Below are positions 27,454 to 35,816 of a DNA stretch of 64,000 bases, piece by piece. The notes beneath the pieces were generated by a model. That model did not search any database. It saw only the letters and a list, made by a program, of their open reading frames with translations, and was not told the DNA's origin. Where the stretch lies: contig PBFW01000046.1 of the NCBI GenBank assembly GCA_002719955.1, positions 1 through 64,000 of the forward strand, read 5' to 3'. The number at the start of each line of letters is the position of its first letter. Positions within the stretch are counted from its first letter, which is position 1. The position numbers and the translations under genes were made by a program. This DNA comes from Deltaproteobacteria bacterium (lineage in GTDB: Bacteria > Myxococcota_A > UBA9160 > UBA4427).

Positions 27454-28086
27454 TTACGGGCTCGGTGGATCCTCGCACGGTAGATGTTCGGTCAGGTTGA
27501 AGGAGACGAGCTCCGGGTTCGGTTCGAGGACGAGTTCGCTGATCGCGCAGTTTTTCATCATGCGATCCCAGCGCGTGTAGTCGTTGTCGAGCAGGATGCC
27601 GAGGGCGATCGAGAGCGCGCCTCCGTGGGTCACGACGACGACTCGCTCGCCCGGGTGGTGGTCGGCGATTCGGCGGAGCGCTCCGGAGAGGCGGTCGCCC
27701 ACCTGCTTCGGGGATTCGCCGCGATGGGGGTTGAAATCGGGATCCCTCTTCATGTTTTCGAAGAGTTTCTTTTCCTTCCAGAGCGTTTCAAAGGTGAGGC
27801 CTTCCCACTCTCCCAGGTCGTATTCCTCCAGATCCGTTTCGAGACTCGGTGTCAGGCCGAGCGGGCCTGCGATCGCCTGGGCCGTGTGATGGGCGCGATC
27901 GAGGGGACTGGCATAGACGTGGGCGATGGGGCGGTGGTTCGCCTCGATGTGGGCCGCGACGGCGGCGGCCTGCAGCCGACCGTGGTCGGTCAGCGGGGTG
28001 TTGGTCGAGCCGTGCCAGACGCCATCGATATTGGCGGAGGTCTGACCATGGCGGACGATGGTGAGGCGCGTGCGCGACGATTCCAT
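27454..28086 (-). CDS. Histidine phosphatase family protein (phosphoglycerate-mutase-like)
   Basis: 210 residues. The catalytic RHG motif is LTIVRHGQTSANIDG, with a later arginine in YASPLDRAHHTAQAI, a Glu in EYDLGEWEGLTFE, and the second histidine in VVVVTHGGALSIALG. The length fits the cofactor-independent phosphatase group (CobC/PhoE-like) rather than glycolytic mutase. The substrate cannot be deduced. The gene follows a small secreted protein on the same strand and precedes the hydroxyacyl-CoA dehydrogenase. Confidence 0.88.
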   Translation of the reverse strand: MESSRTRLTIVRHGQTSANIDGVWHGSTNTPLTDHGRLQAAAVAAHIEANHRPIAHVYASPLDRAHHTAQAIAGPLGLTPSLETDLEEYDLGEWEGLTFETLWKEKKLFENMKRDPDFNPHRGESPKQVGDRLSGALRRIADHHPGERVVVVTHGGALSIALGILLDNDYTRWDRMMKNCAISELVLEPNPELVSFNLTEHLPCEDPPSP

Positions 28087-28129
28087 GGCGGCGGATCATA
28101 CACGGCTCGGGCGCGGCCGCGGAACTCGC

Positions 28130-28492
28130 CTACTCGTTTTGCCCGACCGTGACCGGGCCGTAGCTCGCGAGCCAGGCCATTGGGCTCATCTCTTCGACCC
28201 GCCGTTGCGCGGCGGCTCGCGTCAGCGGTCTTGCTTGGGCGCGTGCTCCCGCGGCGTTCGGATTCGCGGTCGACCCGGGCGTTCCGAGCGCCACCGGGCG
28301 GGTCGAGACGGCCGCTTCGGCCTCTTCGTGGAGGTTCGCCTTCGCAATCGAGGTGCGCGCCCCGGGGCCTTCGTTCGCAGGCTCCGCCACCGAGATCGGT
28401 GCGGCGCCCAAGAAGAGGAACATGAGGAGCGATGCGCTCAAAGTCCGAAGCGTACTTCCGTGACGATCAGTTTTGTTGGCAAAAGCACACAT
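28130..28492 (-). CDS. Small predicted secreted protein, function unknown
   Basis: 120 residues from the ATG at 28492; more upstream sequence is open but low in protein character. A signal peptide (LRTLSASLLMFLFLGAAPIS) with cleavage near VAEPA is followed by a low-complexity Ala/Arg/Pro stretch (ARAQARPLTRAAAQRR) and a C-terminal MAWLASYGPVTVGQNE. No cysteines follow the signal. No family recognised. Confidence 0.5.
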   Translation of the reverse strand: MCAFANKTDRHGSTLRTLSASLLMFLFLGAAPISVAEPANEGPGARTSIAKANLHEEAEAAVSTRPVALGTPGSTANPNAAGARAQARPLTRAAAQRRVEEMSPMAWLASYGPVTVGQNE

Positions 28493-28616
28493 TTGAAGTG
28501 TCGATCGGAGGTTGTCCGAGCCGACTTGAGTAAATCGGGTGTAAAGACCACCGGGTAGTGGGCGGCATGCGGTGAAAGCGCAGCGGATCGGCGCGCGGCG
28601 TGCATCGAAATTCCCG

Positions 28617-31600
28617 CTAGGCGCCTTCGAGGAGTTCGACCAACTCGTCTCGCGAGAGTCGACTGCTGCCGTCGGCCTCCTCGAGCGCTGCATCGGCGAG
28701 GGCGCGCTTTCGGGCATGGAGCTTCAGGATGCCCTCCTCGACGGTGTTTCGCGCGATCAGGCGATGGAGCGCGACGGGCCGCTCCTGTCCGATTCGGTGC
28801 GCGCGGTCGGCCGCCTGCTGTTCGACTGCGGGATTCCACCAGGGGTCGAGCAGGAAGACGTGGTCCGCGGCGGTGAGGTTCAGACCCGTTCCTCCAGCTC
28901 GCAGGGAGAGCAGCATCACCGGCGGGCCCTCGTCTGATTGAAAGCCCTCGACCACCGCGCCCCGGTCGCGCGTCGATCCATCGAGTCGAAGCCAGTCGAT
29001 CTCCCGCTCGCGCAGACCGGGCTCGACCAGATCGAGAAAACTCGTCCACTGAGAGAAGACGAGCGCCTTGTGCCCATCGGCCACCGCCTCCTCCAGCCGT
29101 GCGAAGAGGGTCTCGAGCTTCGAGGAGGATCCGGTTTCAGACGCCTGCCCCGGTACGAGGCTCGGGTGGCAGGAGGCCTGGCGCAGACGCAGGAGCGCTT
29201 CGAGTGCGGCCAGGACGTTGCCCCCGGCGCGCAATCGCTCCACGACATCTCGGACCGTCGCCGCGCGCACGCTGTCGTAGACCGACCGCTCCTCGGTCGA
29301 GAGTTCGCAGTCGAGGACGATCTCGGTGAGCGGCGGGAGTTCGGGGGCGACTTCGGCCTTGAGCCGACGCAGCAGGAAGGGGCGAATGCGTTGTCGCAGA
29401 CGATGGGCGACCTCGCCGTCGCCGTCGCCGATCGGCCGCGAATAACGGTCGCGAAAATCCGTTCGGCCGCCGAGTAGGCCCGGATTCAGGAAATGGAGCT
29501 GACTCCATAATTCGTCCAGGCGATTCTCGACCGGCGTTCCGGTGAGCGCGAAGCGGGCGCGTGCATCGAGTCTGTGGGCCGCGCGCGCGATTTGGCTCTC
29601 GGGGTTCTTGATCGCCTGGGCCTCGTCGAGCACGACGCAATCCCAGTGGACGGCGGTCAATGATTCGACATCCTGACGCAGGAGCGCGTAACTGGTGATC
29701 GTGACCTCGGCTTTCGGGTCGAGTCGTCGCCCGGCTCCGTGATAGAGCTCGACGCCGAGATGTGGGCGGAATCGCTCGATCTCGCGGATCCAGCCGTGCA
29801 GGACGCTCGTCGGGGCGACGACCAACGTCCGACCCTCGATGGCGCAGAGGGCCTGGATCGTCTTGCCGAGGCCCATATCGTCAGCGAGCAGCGCCCCGAG
29901 TCCCGCTCGGCGAAGAAAGACCAGCCAATCGACCCCCTGGCGTTGGTAGGGGCGCAGGACGTCTTCGAGATCCGCGTCGATCTCGGCGCGCGGGATTCCG
30001 TCGAAACCGTCCAGCAGCGGTCGCAATCCCTCGAGCGAAGGCGGCGGCGGTTCGTCGAGGTCTTGGCAGAGGAGGGCGAGATCGGGCAGAGCGTGGCGCG
30101 CGACGCGGCCGCGAGGATCCCGCGCGGCGAGTAGGTCCGCGATGCGATCTCCGAAGCGGGTCAGCCAATCCTCGGGCAGCTTCGCAAACCCGCCGCCGTC
30201 GAGTGCGACGACGGACTCGCCGCGGGACCAGGCCCGCAGAACGGATTCGGGCTGCGCCGTCGCCCCGTGGCCACCGCTGTGAGGGCCGGTTTCGTGGAGC
30301 GGATCGTCTGTCGACATCAGGTCGAATCCGGGGTCGTCGGCCGCGCCAACGGAGTCGCCGCCGTGCGGGCTCCCATCGATCCGGAAATTGACCGAGAGCA
30401 GGTCGTCATCGATCTGGATGGCGGCCGAGAGATCGCCTCTGAGCTGAAAATCGCGGTAGCTCGCGCCGACGATTTCCATCGTCGTGTGTTCGAGGCGCGC
30501 CGCGAAGACGATCGCGTCGCTCGCGCTGAGGCGCGTCGTGACCCCTGGCCGCAGGCCGAGTTCGGAGCGCAATCGCGAGATCGCTTCGTTCTCACCGGCC
30601 TCGATCCGGATCGGAACTTCTCCGCCTCCGAGATGGACGAGCCGACCGGCGTCGATTCGCGCGACGGGTGGGTTGCCGTAGACTAGGGTCGGGAGGACGC
30701 TGAGCCCCAGCCCCTCGCGTTTGACCTCGATCCGGATGCGCGGTCTCTCCCCGTGTCGGGCGGTGGGGAGCTTCTCTGTTTCGACGGTGAGCGGAATGCG
30801 TTCTTCGAGGTCCGGGATGATCTCGGTGACGAGGACGGCGAGATCGTCATCGCTGTAGAAGCGCCCACGTGGGAGGTCCGCGAGCTCTCGTCCATTGAGC
30901 TTGTTGGGCGCCAGCGGATGCAGCGTGTCGTTCGTGAGGACGAGGCCGTTTCTGAAGGCGCGTTCGATCCGGCGATCCTGTTCGACGAAGAGTCGAACGC
31001 CGCCGGGTGCATCGACGACACGGCCCGTCAGTCCCATGGGTTCCGATTCGACCTTGATCGGTTGACCGTCGAGGAAGACGCGCTCGGTTCCCGCGAGCTT
31101 GTCGAGCAGGTTGGCGACGTTCGGTCGGGACGCGGAATCGGTCGGGCGATTGGCCATGACCCTCTCGATTGCGAAATCCGAGGGGGTCGCGACGAAATCG
31201 GGGCCGATGCGGTGACCGGCGGCGGCGGCGGTCAGACTGCCCTTCAGAGGGATGCGCTCCCCTTTGAATTCGATGGCGCGGGTCAGGCGCAGGTGGCCCG
31301 AGCGATCTTCGAGTTCGTAGACGACGCGTCCCATGCCATCGCCCTGGGTCGGGAGTTCCTCGCCGGCCTTCTGCGCGCGGCGGAGCGCGATCACGCTCGC
31401 CGCGACGTGGTCACAAGGATCTTCGGGGGTCGCGCAGCTGCATTCCCAATCCTCGTCCGAGGGATGCAACGTGACCTGGGGGGCGTTGAGGCCCTGTTTG
31501 GTCTCGACACGCAGGGTGATCGATTGGGCGCGACGTTCTTCGACGCTCACCGCATCCGTCCGCGCAAGCGTCACGCCGCGCGACCAGACCGCGCGCGGAC

Positions 31601-31634
31601 AGGCCTCTTGCACGGCCTCGAAGATCAGCTGCAT
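28617..31634 (-). CDS. SNF2-family DNA-dependent ATPase with N-terminal SWIM zinc finger
   Basis: About 1,005 residues from the ATG at 31634. A SWIM zinc-binding motif (WECSCATPEDPCDHVAASV) lies near residue 60. A long middle region of about 450 residues follows, then the SNF2 helicase: QRQGVDWLVFLRRAGLGALL, Walker A ADDMGLGKT, DEAQ box in VVLDEAQAIKN, TGTPVENRLDELWSQL. The C-terminal helicase half has LVFSQWTSFLD, LSLRAGGTGLNLTAADHVFL and DRAHRIGQ. This SWIM plus SNF2 architecture is a bacterial HepA/RapA-like remodeller group of unclear function. It lies 119 bases after the CCA-like gene on the same strand. No strong Shine-Dalgarno was seen, so the start could be a few codons further upstream. 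Confidence 0.88.
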   Translation of the reverse strand: MQLIFEAVQEACPRAVWSRGVTLARTDAVSVEERRAQSITLRVETKQGLNAPQVTLHPSDEDWECSCATPEDPCDHVAASVIALRRAQKAGEELPTQGDGMGRVVYELEDRSGHLRLTRAIEFKGERIPLKGSLTAAAAGHRIGPDFVATPSDFAIERVMANRPTDSASRPNVANLLDKLAGTERVFLDGQPIKVESEPMGLTGRVVDAPGGVRLFVEQDRRIERAFRNGLVLTNDTLHPLAPNKLNGRELADLPRGRFYSDDDLAVLVTEIIPDLEERIPLTVETEKLPTARHGERPRIRIEVKREGLGLSVLPTLVYGNPPVARIDAGRLVHLGGGEVPIRIEAGENEAISRLRSELGLRPGVTTRLSASDAIVFAARLEHTTMEIVGASYRDFQLRGDLSAAIQIDDDLLSVNFRIDGSPHGGDSVGAADDPGFDLMSTDDPLHETGPHSGGHGATAQPESVLRAWSRGESVVALDGGGFAKLPEDWLTRFGDRIADLLAARDPRGRVARHALPDLALLCQDLDEPPPPSLEGLRPLLDGFDGIPRAEIDADLEDVLRPYQRQGVDWLVFLRRAGLGALLADDMGLGKTIQALCAIEGRTLVVAPTSVLHGWIREIERFRPHLGVELYHGAGRRLDPKAEVTITSYALLRQDVESLTAVHWDCVVLDEAQAIKNPESQIARAAHRLDARARFALTGTPVENRLDELWSQLHFLNPGLLGGRTDFRDRYSRPIGDGDGEVAHRLRQRIRPFLLRRLKAEVAPELPPLTEIVLDCELSTEERSVYDSVRAATVRDVVERLRAGGNVLAALEALLRLRQASCHPSLVPGQASETGSSSKLETLFARLEEAVADGHKALVFSQWTSFLDLVEPGLREREIDWLRLDGSTRDRGAVVEGFQSDEGPPVMLLSLRAGGTGLNLTAADHVFLLDPWWNPAVEQQAADRAHRIGQERPVALHRLIARNTVEEGILKLHARKRALADAALEEADGSSRLSRDELVELLEGA

Positions 31635-31753
31635 TTCATCCAAGGGAGCGAACCGTTCCGCACGATCGAGGGGGAGGCCGGAGATGCTAACCGATCTGAC
31701 CGGAGTGCGGGTTCGCGAACGCGCCGGATTCGACGATCCTGCTCGAGCGTCGA

Positions 31754-33037
31754 TCAGTCGAATCCATTCGGTTGCTTGGCGCGCCACTTTCGGAGCTCGG
31801 ATTCGAGGGCATCCCGCTCGTTGGCGTCGGGTCGATCGGCGACGAATCGCGCGAGGTGGGCGAGCGCCTGGCCCACATGACGTCCCGGCCCGGCGCCGAG
31901 GGTCGCCATGACGGCGCGACCGTCGAGCGCCAGGCTGCGGACCTGGTCCGTGCGCGCCTCGGCGGCTTGGGCCTCTTGGATTTGCCCCTCGATCGCGTGG
32001 AGGCGGGCGTCGCCCTCGATCGCCTCGTTGGGCCTGTTGCGGGAGAGGGCTGCGAATTCGAGTCGTCGCCAGGCGAAGAGCGCGTCGATCTCCTCCTCGT
32101 CGTGGCGTTGCAGGAGTTTGCGGACGCCGAGATCGCGTCCCCCATCGACGCTGCGGTCGATCGGGTGGCTTCCCTGGATTCGCTCGATCCGGCGTGCGAG
32201 CGCGTGGGGAACGCGGAAACGAACGAGCGCGCGGGCGGTCGTGCCGCCCCTGAGCCAGGCGGCCCAGCGCACGGACGGGAGCGGGGGCAGGTCGCCGATG
32301 CGTTCCGCGTGGGCCGCGGTCGCACCGGGAACGCAAGCTGCGGTCACGCCCGATTCCCGCAGGAAGGCGAGACCCGGCGCGGGGTCTGGGGCGACCAGGA
32401 TGCGTTGAATCTCCCGTCGGGCGGGGGCCGCTTGAGGCAGGCGAGGGAGAATCTCGGGGAGCGCGTCGCGCGCCGCGGAGAGCAGACTGGGTGCGGCTTC
32501 GAGGGCACGCTCCGCGATCAGTCGGGCCGCGATCCAATAGCGTCGTGGCGCCACGATAAAGGGGTTCGGGTCCGATTTGGCGAGTTCGAGCCGGCCCGCC
32601 GAGAACGCTTCGAGCTGGTTGGCCGGATCACACCAGGATGCGTCGGCCGGGCGGAAGCCGAAGCAGAGCGGGCCGAGGCCGAAGTCGAGGAGGGCGGGTT
32701 CGGGATTGCGCGCGCCTGTGAAAATGAGATCGACCGGTCCGACCGCGGTCGCTTGGCTGATTCGAATAGCGTGTTCGCTGGTCACGACCGCGCGAGGCAG
32801 AGCTCGCAGAGCCTTCTCGGGGCTCGCCACGCAGAGCAGCGAACGCGTTCGTCCGATCCCGGTCTTTCTTCCAACCGTCACGTTCGCCGCCGCCGTGCCG
32901 GACGCTTCGCGCAGGTCGTCGAGCAGACCCTCGCCGTGGCTGAAGGCTCGGATGCCGTGCTCTTCGAGGCGAGTCGCGAGTTCGAGTACGGGGCGTGGCA
33001 GGTCGTGCGCGATGCGGAGGATGTTTGGTTGACTCAT
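31754..33037 (-). CDS. Degenerate CCA-adding enzyme/poly(A) polymerase-like protein
   Basis: 427 residues. The layout follows class II tRNA nucleotidyltransferases. The head region is VLELATRLEEHGIRAFSHGE, the neck has PFIVAPRRYWIAARLIAERA and IQRILVAPDPAPGLAFLRES, and the tail is LALDGRAVMATLGAGPGRHV, which matches the usual NGRDLM...GPxIG element. However, the glycine-rich GGxxRD motif reads SHGEGLLDDL, and the DxD metal-binding pair that should follow is replaced by SLLCVAS. It should therefore lack nucleotidyl-transfer activity. The true CCA enzyme would be elsewhere in the genome. Its place just before the SNF2 helicase suggests joint regulation. An RNA- or DNA-end-binding role is a guess. 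Confidence 0.6.
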   Translation of the reverse strand: MSQPNILRIAHDLPRPVLELATRLEEHGIRAFSHGEGLLDDLREASGTAAANVTVGRKTGIGRTRSLLCVASPEKALRALPRAVVTSEHAIRISQATAVGPVDLIFTGARNPEPALLDFGLGPLCFGFRPADASWCDPANQLEAFSAGRLELAKSDPNPFIVAPRRYWIAARLIAERALEAAPSLLSAARDALPEILPRLPQAAPARREIQRILVAPDPAPGLAFLRESGVTAACVPGATAAHAERIGDLPPLPSVRWAAWLRGGTTARALVRFRVPHALARRIERIQGSHPIDRSVDGGRDLGVRKLLQRHDEEEIDALFAWRRLEFAALSRNRPNEAIEGDARLHAIEGQIQEAQAAEARTDQVRSLALDGRAVMATLGAGPGRHVGQALAHLARFVADRPDANERDALESELRKWRAKQPNGFD

Positions 33038-33101
33038 ACGGGACCGGCAGTGTAGAGCGTGAAGTAGGCTCCGGCCGAAATTTGTGGCGAGGGGGTGATC
33101 G

Positions 33102-33371
33102 GTGCAACGTGGCCTGATTTTTCGGGTGCGAATCGGAGTCGCCCTCAGGACGACGGTCGCAACCCCGCTCGGGTTGTGGGCGCTGGCGGGCCTCGGACCG
33201 CTCGCATCCTCCGCATGGGCACACGAACCCGCCTCGCGCAGGCCTCAGACCGCGTTCGAGCGGAAGATCGCAGCTTGCGCGCGAGAGATGCGGTCAAGGT
33301 CCGAGGGGAAAACTCCGAGTCGGAGGAGGCGTTCAGATGTCTGTTCGTCTGGCTGGAGCCATGCGTGGTGA
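33102..33371 (+). CDS. Possible small secreted protein
   Basis: 89 residues from a GTG at 33102, with GAGGGGG a few bases upstream. The first 41 residues look like a signal peptide: basic start, hydrophobic LGLWALAGLGPLASS, cleavage after AWA before HEPAS. The rest is short, basic and without known motifs (TAFERKIAACAREMRSRSEG). Its 3' end lies before the receiver fragment. It may be the start of a larger decayed gene. Divergent from the CCA-like gene. Confidence 0.4.
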   Translation: MQRGLIFRVRIGVALRTTVATPLGLWALAGLGPLASSAWAHEPASRRPQTAFERKIAACAREMRSRSEGKTPSRRRRSDVCSSGWSHAW

Positions 33372-33408
33372 GGCGAATCCCGTTGCACCGCGATCGCTGG
33401 GGCCGACG

Positions 33409-33708
33409 ATGAGCAGCGGGGCTGAGTTCGCAGGTCAGCGTCCACAAGGGGACGAAGCGAGATCCGACGAAAGTGAGGTGCGGATCCTTCTGGTCGAGGA
33501 TCGAACCGTGATCGCGGAACAGATCCAGCAGAGCCTGGGCCGGACCAGCCGGGTCTCCTTCGACGTCGTCTGCGAGACGAGTCTCGTCCGCGCGGCGGCA
33601 CAGATCGAGGGTGATCGCTTCGACCTCCTCCTGGTCGATCCGATGCTGCCGGGTGATCTCGCGCGCCCCTCACCCTCACGGATCCCTCCGCCTATGCTGC
33701 GGACGTGA
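33409..33708 (+). pseudogene. Truncated response-regulator receiver protein
   Basis: 99 residues from the ATG at 33409. The second half reads as the first part of a receiver domain: RILLVEDRTVIAEQIQQSL with the acidic pair, then FDLLLVDPMLPGD with the phospho-acceptor Asp. It stops there: beta-4, beta-5 and the Thr and Lys of a 120-residue receiver are absent, replaced by PSPSRIPPPMLRT and a stop. No continuation was found in the other frames. The stop overlaps the GTG of the methyltransferase gene (GTGA). Such a fragment cannot fold as a normal receiver, so this is probably a remnant. Confidence 0.65.
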
Positions 33709-35525
33709 CGTCCCTGCGTTTCCGTCTTCCCGGTCGTGTCCAGAGCCTGGGTGCCTGGCTCACGTCGCTGCTGCCCTCGATCGATCGTCCGGGTCGCCGC
33801 CGCCTGATCGAGGAGGGGCGTATTCGTCTCGATGGCCGCGTGGCGGACCGGTCGACCCTCGATTGCCCACCCGGTGCGATCGTCGAGATCGAGGATCTGC
33901 CCGATCTGGTCTGCGAGCCTTCCGCCACGGGTCTGCACCGGAGTTGGCAGGCGATCGTGGACCTTCCGCCCTGGCGCTTCGGAGCGCTCGATATTGATCC
34001 ACGTTCGGTGCTCGAATTCGAGCGGGTCGAGGTGCGTGGCGCGCTGGCCCGTCTGGTCCTTTCGGGTGAGCCCTGCGATGCGGCCGCGGTCTGCGAAGGT
34101 CTGGCTCGCGGGTCGATGCCCGTGGTCGGTGATCTCGCCCGTGGCGGGTTGGGGATCGCGGGCGGGCCGAGACTCGCGCCGCTCGAAGGATCGACCTCCG
34201 ACGCCTCGCTCGTTTGGCCGGAAGAGGAGACCTGGAGGCTGGACGCGCACGAGGAGGGAGCGGGGGAGTTCGTCGTTTCGCGAGAGACGGGCCGGGCGCT
34301 GCGGGCGGGCCATCCGTGGATTCTGCCCGACGCGGCCAGCGATCCGGCGACGCGTTTCCGGCCAGGGGCCCTGGTGCGTGTCGTCGACCGCGAATCCGGA
34401 CCCCTCGGATGGGCGCATGTCGAAGCAGCCCCGCATCTGGCCGCGCGTCTCTGGTCGCTCGGGGCGTCGGCTCGTCGTCAGATCCCGTCCGTTGAGGCGC
34501 GGGTCGCGCGCGCGGTCGCGCGTCGTCGGGCCCTGTGGGTCGATTTGGCCGTCGGCGGGACGAATGCGTTCCGTCTGGTTCACGGGGAGGGGGATGGCTT
34601 GCCCGGGCTCTTCGTCGATCGATTGGGTCCGCTCCTGCGCGTTCTGGTGACGGGCTGGAGCTGTGAAGGGTTTCGCCAGCGAGCCGTCGCGGCGCTCCGG
34701 AGTCAGCTTCCGGTTTCTCCCGAGGGCGATCCGTGGAGCGTTCTCGAATTGCTGCACCTGCGTCGCGCGGGCGCCTCGCGGGTCGGTCGGGTCCAATGGG
34801 CCGAGGGGGGTATCGAGTCGCTCGAGGAAGCCGGCTTCGAGACGATTCGGGAGGGCTTCTTCGTGGAGGAGCGGGGTCTGCGCTTTTTCGTCGATCCGGG
34901 CTGGGATGCGCCCTATCAGCCGCGACCGGGCTACGGCCTCTTCGTCGATCAGCGAGAGAATCGCGAACGACTCGCCCGGTTCGCGGCGGGGGGGGGGCGC
35001 TGGCTGAATCTCTTCGCCCATACCGGTGCTTTCAGCGTGGCGCTGCTCGCAGCCGGTGCCGAGCGGGTCGTGTCGGTCGATTTGTCCGGTGCCTATCTGG
35101 CCCGATTGGAGGACAACCTCTCGGCCAACCGGGATCGCGGCGTCGAGCCATCGAGGCACGAGAGCATTCGCATCGACGGTCGTCGCTATCTGGAAGGGCT
35201 CGATCCACAGCAAAGGTTTCGCGGGATCGTGATCGACCCTCCGACGGCGGCGGCGGCCGGGCACCGGTTCTGGTCCGTCCAACGGGATCTCGAGCCCCTC
35301 CTTCAGCGGGCGGTCGAACATCTCGAGGAGGGGGGTGTCATGCTCGTCACGCAGAACCGGGCGGGGGCTCCGCTCGGCATCGATCGGGTGCTCGAGCGCG
35401 TGTTTCGTCGCGCCCATCGCGAGATCTCGACCCTCGAGCCCGCGCCGGCCGGATTCGACCATCCCAACTTGAAGGGCTTCTCTGAGGGGGACCCCTTCGA
35501 GGGTTGGATCGTCACGCTCGTGTAA
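33705..35525 (+). CDS. S4-domain / RlmI-type rRNA methyltransferase fusion
   Basis: 606 residues from a GTG overlapping the previous stop. Residues about 1-65 form an S4 RNA-binding domain (GRRRLIEEGRIRLDGRVADR, GAIVEIED). Residues 90-160 (RLVLSGEPCDAAAVCEGLA, MPVVGDLARGGLGIAG) resemble the tail end of an RluA pseudouridine synthase without its HRLDR catalytic motif. From residue 190 it follows RlmI: a PUA-like part (AGHPWILPDAASD, PGALVRVVDRE), then a Rossmann methyltransferase with LNLFAHTGAFSVALLAAGA as SAM loop and GIVIDPPTAA as active-site motif. RlmI methylates C5 of a cytosine in 23S rRNA. This fused form probably modifies rRNA as well, but the target is unknown. Confidence 0.88.
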   Translation: MTSLRFRLPGRVQSLGAWLTSLLPSIDRPGRRRLIEEGRIRLDGRVADRSTLDCPPGAIVEIEDLPDLVCEPSATGLHRSWQAIVDLPPWRFGALDIDPRSVLEFERVEVRGALARLVLSGEPCDAAAVCEGLARGSMPVVGDLARGGLGIAGGPRLAPLEGSTSDASLVWPEEETWRLDAHEEGAGEFVVSRETGRALRAGHPWILPDAASDPATRFRPGALVRVVDRESGPLGWAHVEAAPHLAARLWSLGASARRQIPSVEARVARAVARRRALWVDLAVGGTNAFRLVHGEGDGLPGLFVDRLGPLLRVLVTGWSCEGFRQRAVAALRSQLPVSPEGDPWSVLELLHLRRAGASRVGRVQWAEGGIESLEEAGFETIREGFFVEERGLRFFVDPGWDAPYQPRPGYGLFVDQRENRERLARFAAGGGRWLNLFAHTGAFSVALLAAGAERVVSVDLSGAYLARLEDNLSANRDRGVEPSRHESIRIDGRRYLEGLDPQQRFRGIVIDPPTAAAAGHRFWSVQRDLEPLLQRAVEHLEEGGVMLVTQNRAGAPLGIDRVLERVFRRAHREISTLEPAPAGFDHPNLKGFSEGDPFEGWIVTLV

Positions 35526-35536
35526 CTCGGGCTCCG

Positions 35537-35554
35537 ACGGGGGTTGCCCCCCGT
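35537..35554 (+). terminator. Terminator-like hairpin after the methyltransferase
   Basis: ACGGGGG (35537-35543) pairs perfectly with CCCCCGT (35548-35554) around TTGC, 12 bases after the stop codon, followed by GCGGTTTCTGG. The U-tract is weak. Confidence 0.5.
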
Positions 35555-35559
35555 GCGGT

Positions 35560-35816
35560 TTCTGGTTCAAACGGTACAGTTTTGGCGCTTTTCTGGTGTA
35601 GTAGAGCCGTTTTTCACCCGATTTGCGTCCAGAAGTATGTTGTTTCACCAACAGGTATGGCGATGGTGCCCGACACATACCGCCCCTGCTCACCACTTCT
35701 CACCAACCACGGGAGCGCCAATGCGCTTTCCGCGGACCCGGCTCATTGGGAGCCGGGAACCGTTTGCGGGGGGCGCCGAGCGCCGTCTCCCCGGAGTGGG
35801 TCGAGAGGTGGATCTG
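35560..35816 (+). promoter_or_regulatory. Structured AT-richer leader of the PEP-CTERM gene
   Basis: The first 100 bases are less GC-rich than the surroundings, as promoters often are. Nearer the start codon are two perfect hairpins: CCCGGCTC/GAGCCGGG at 35737-35757 with a 5-base loop and GGCGC/GCGCC at 35772-35784. I looked for a cyclic-di-GMP riboswitch and did not find its conserved core. An untranslated leader that affects translation is plausible. Confidence 0.4.

Noticed and set aside
28617..32537. A 1,306-residue reading of the SNF2 gene
   Set aside because: The first 300 residues are Arg/Pro/Ser-rich and lie opposite the CCA-like gene; the SWIM region begins at the ATG 31634.
35560..35816. 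Cyclic-di-GMP (GEMM) riboswitch
   Set aside because: The conserved GEMM core and tetraloop receptor could not be found.
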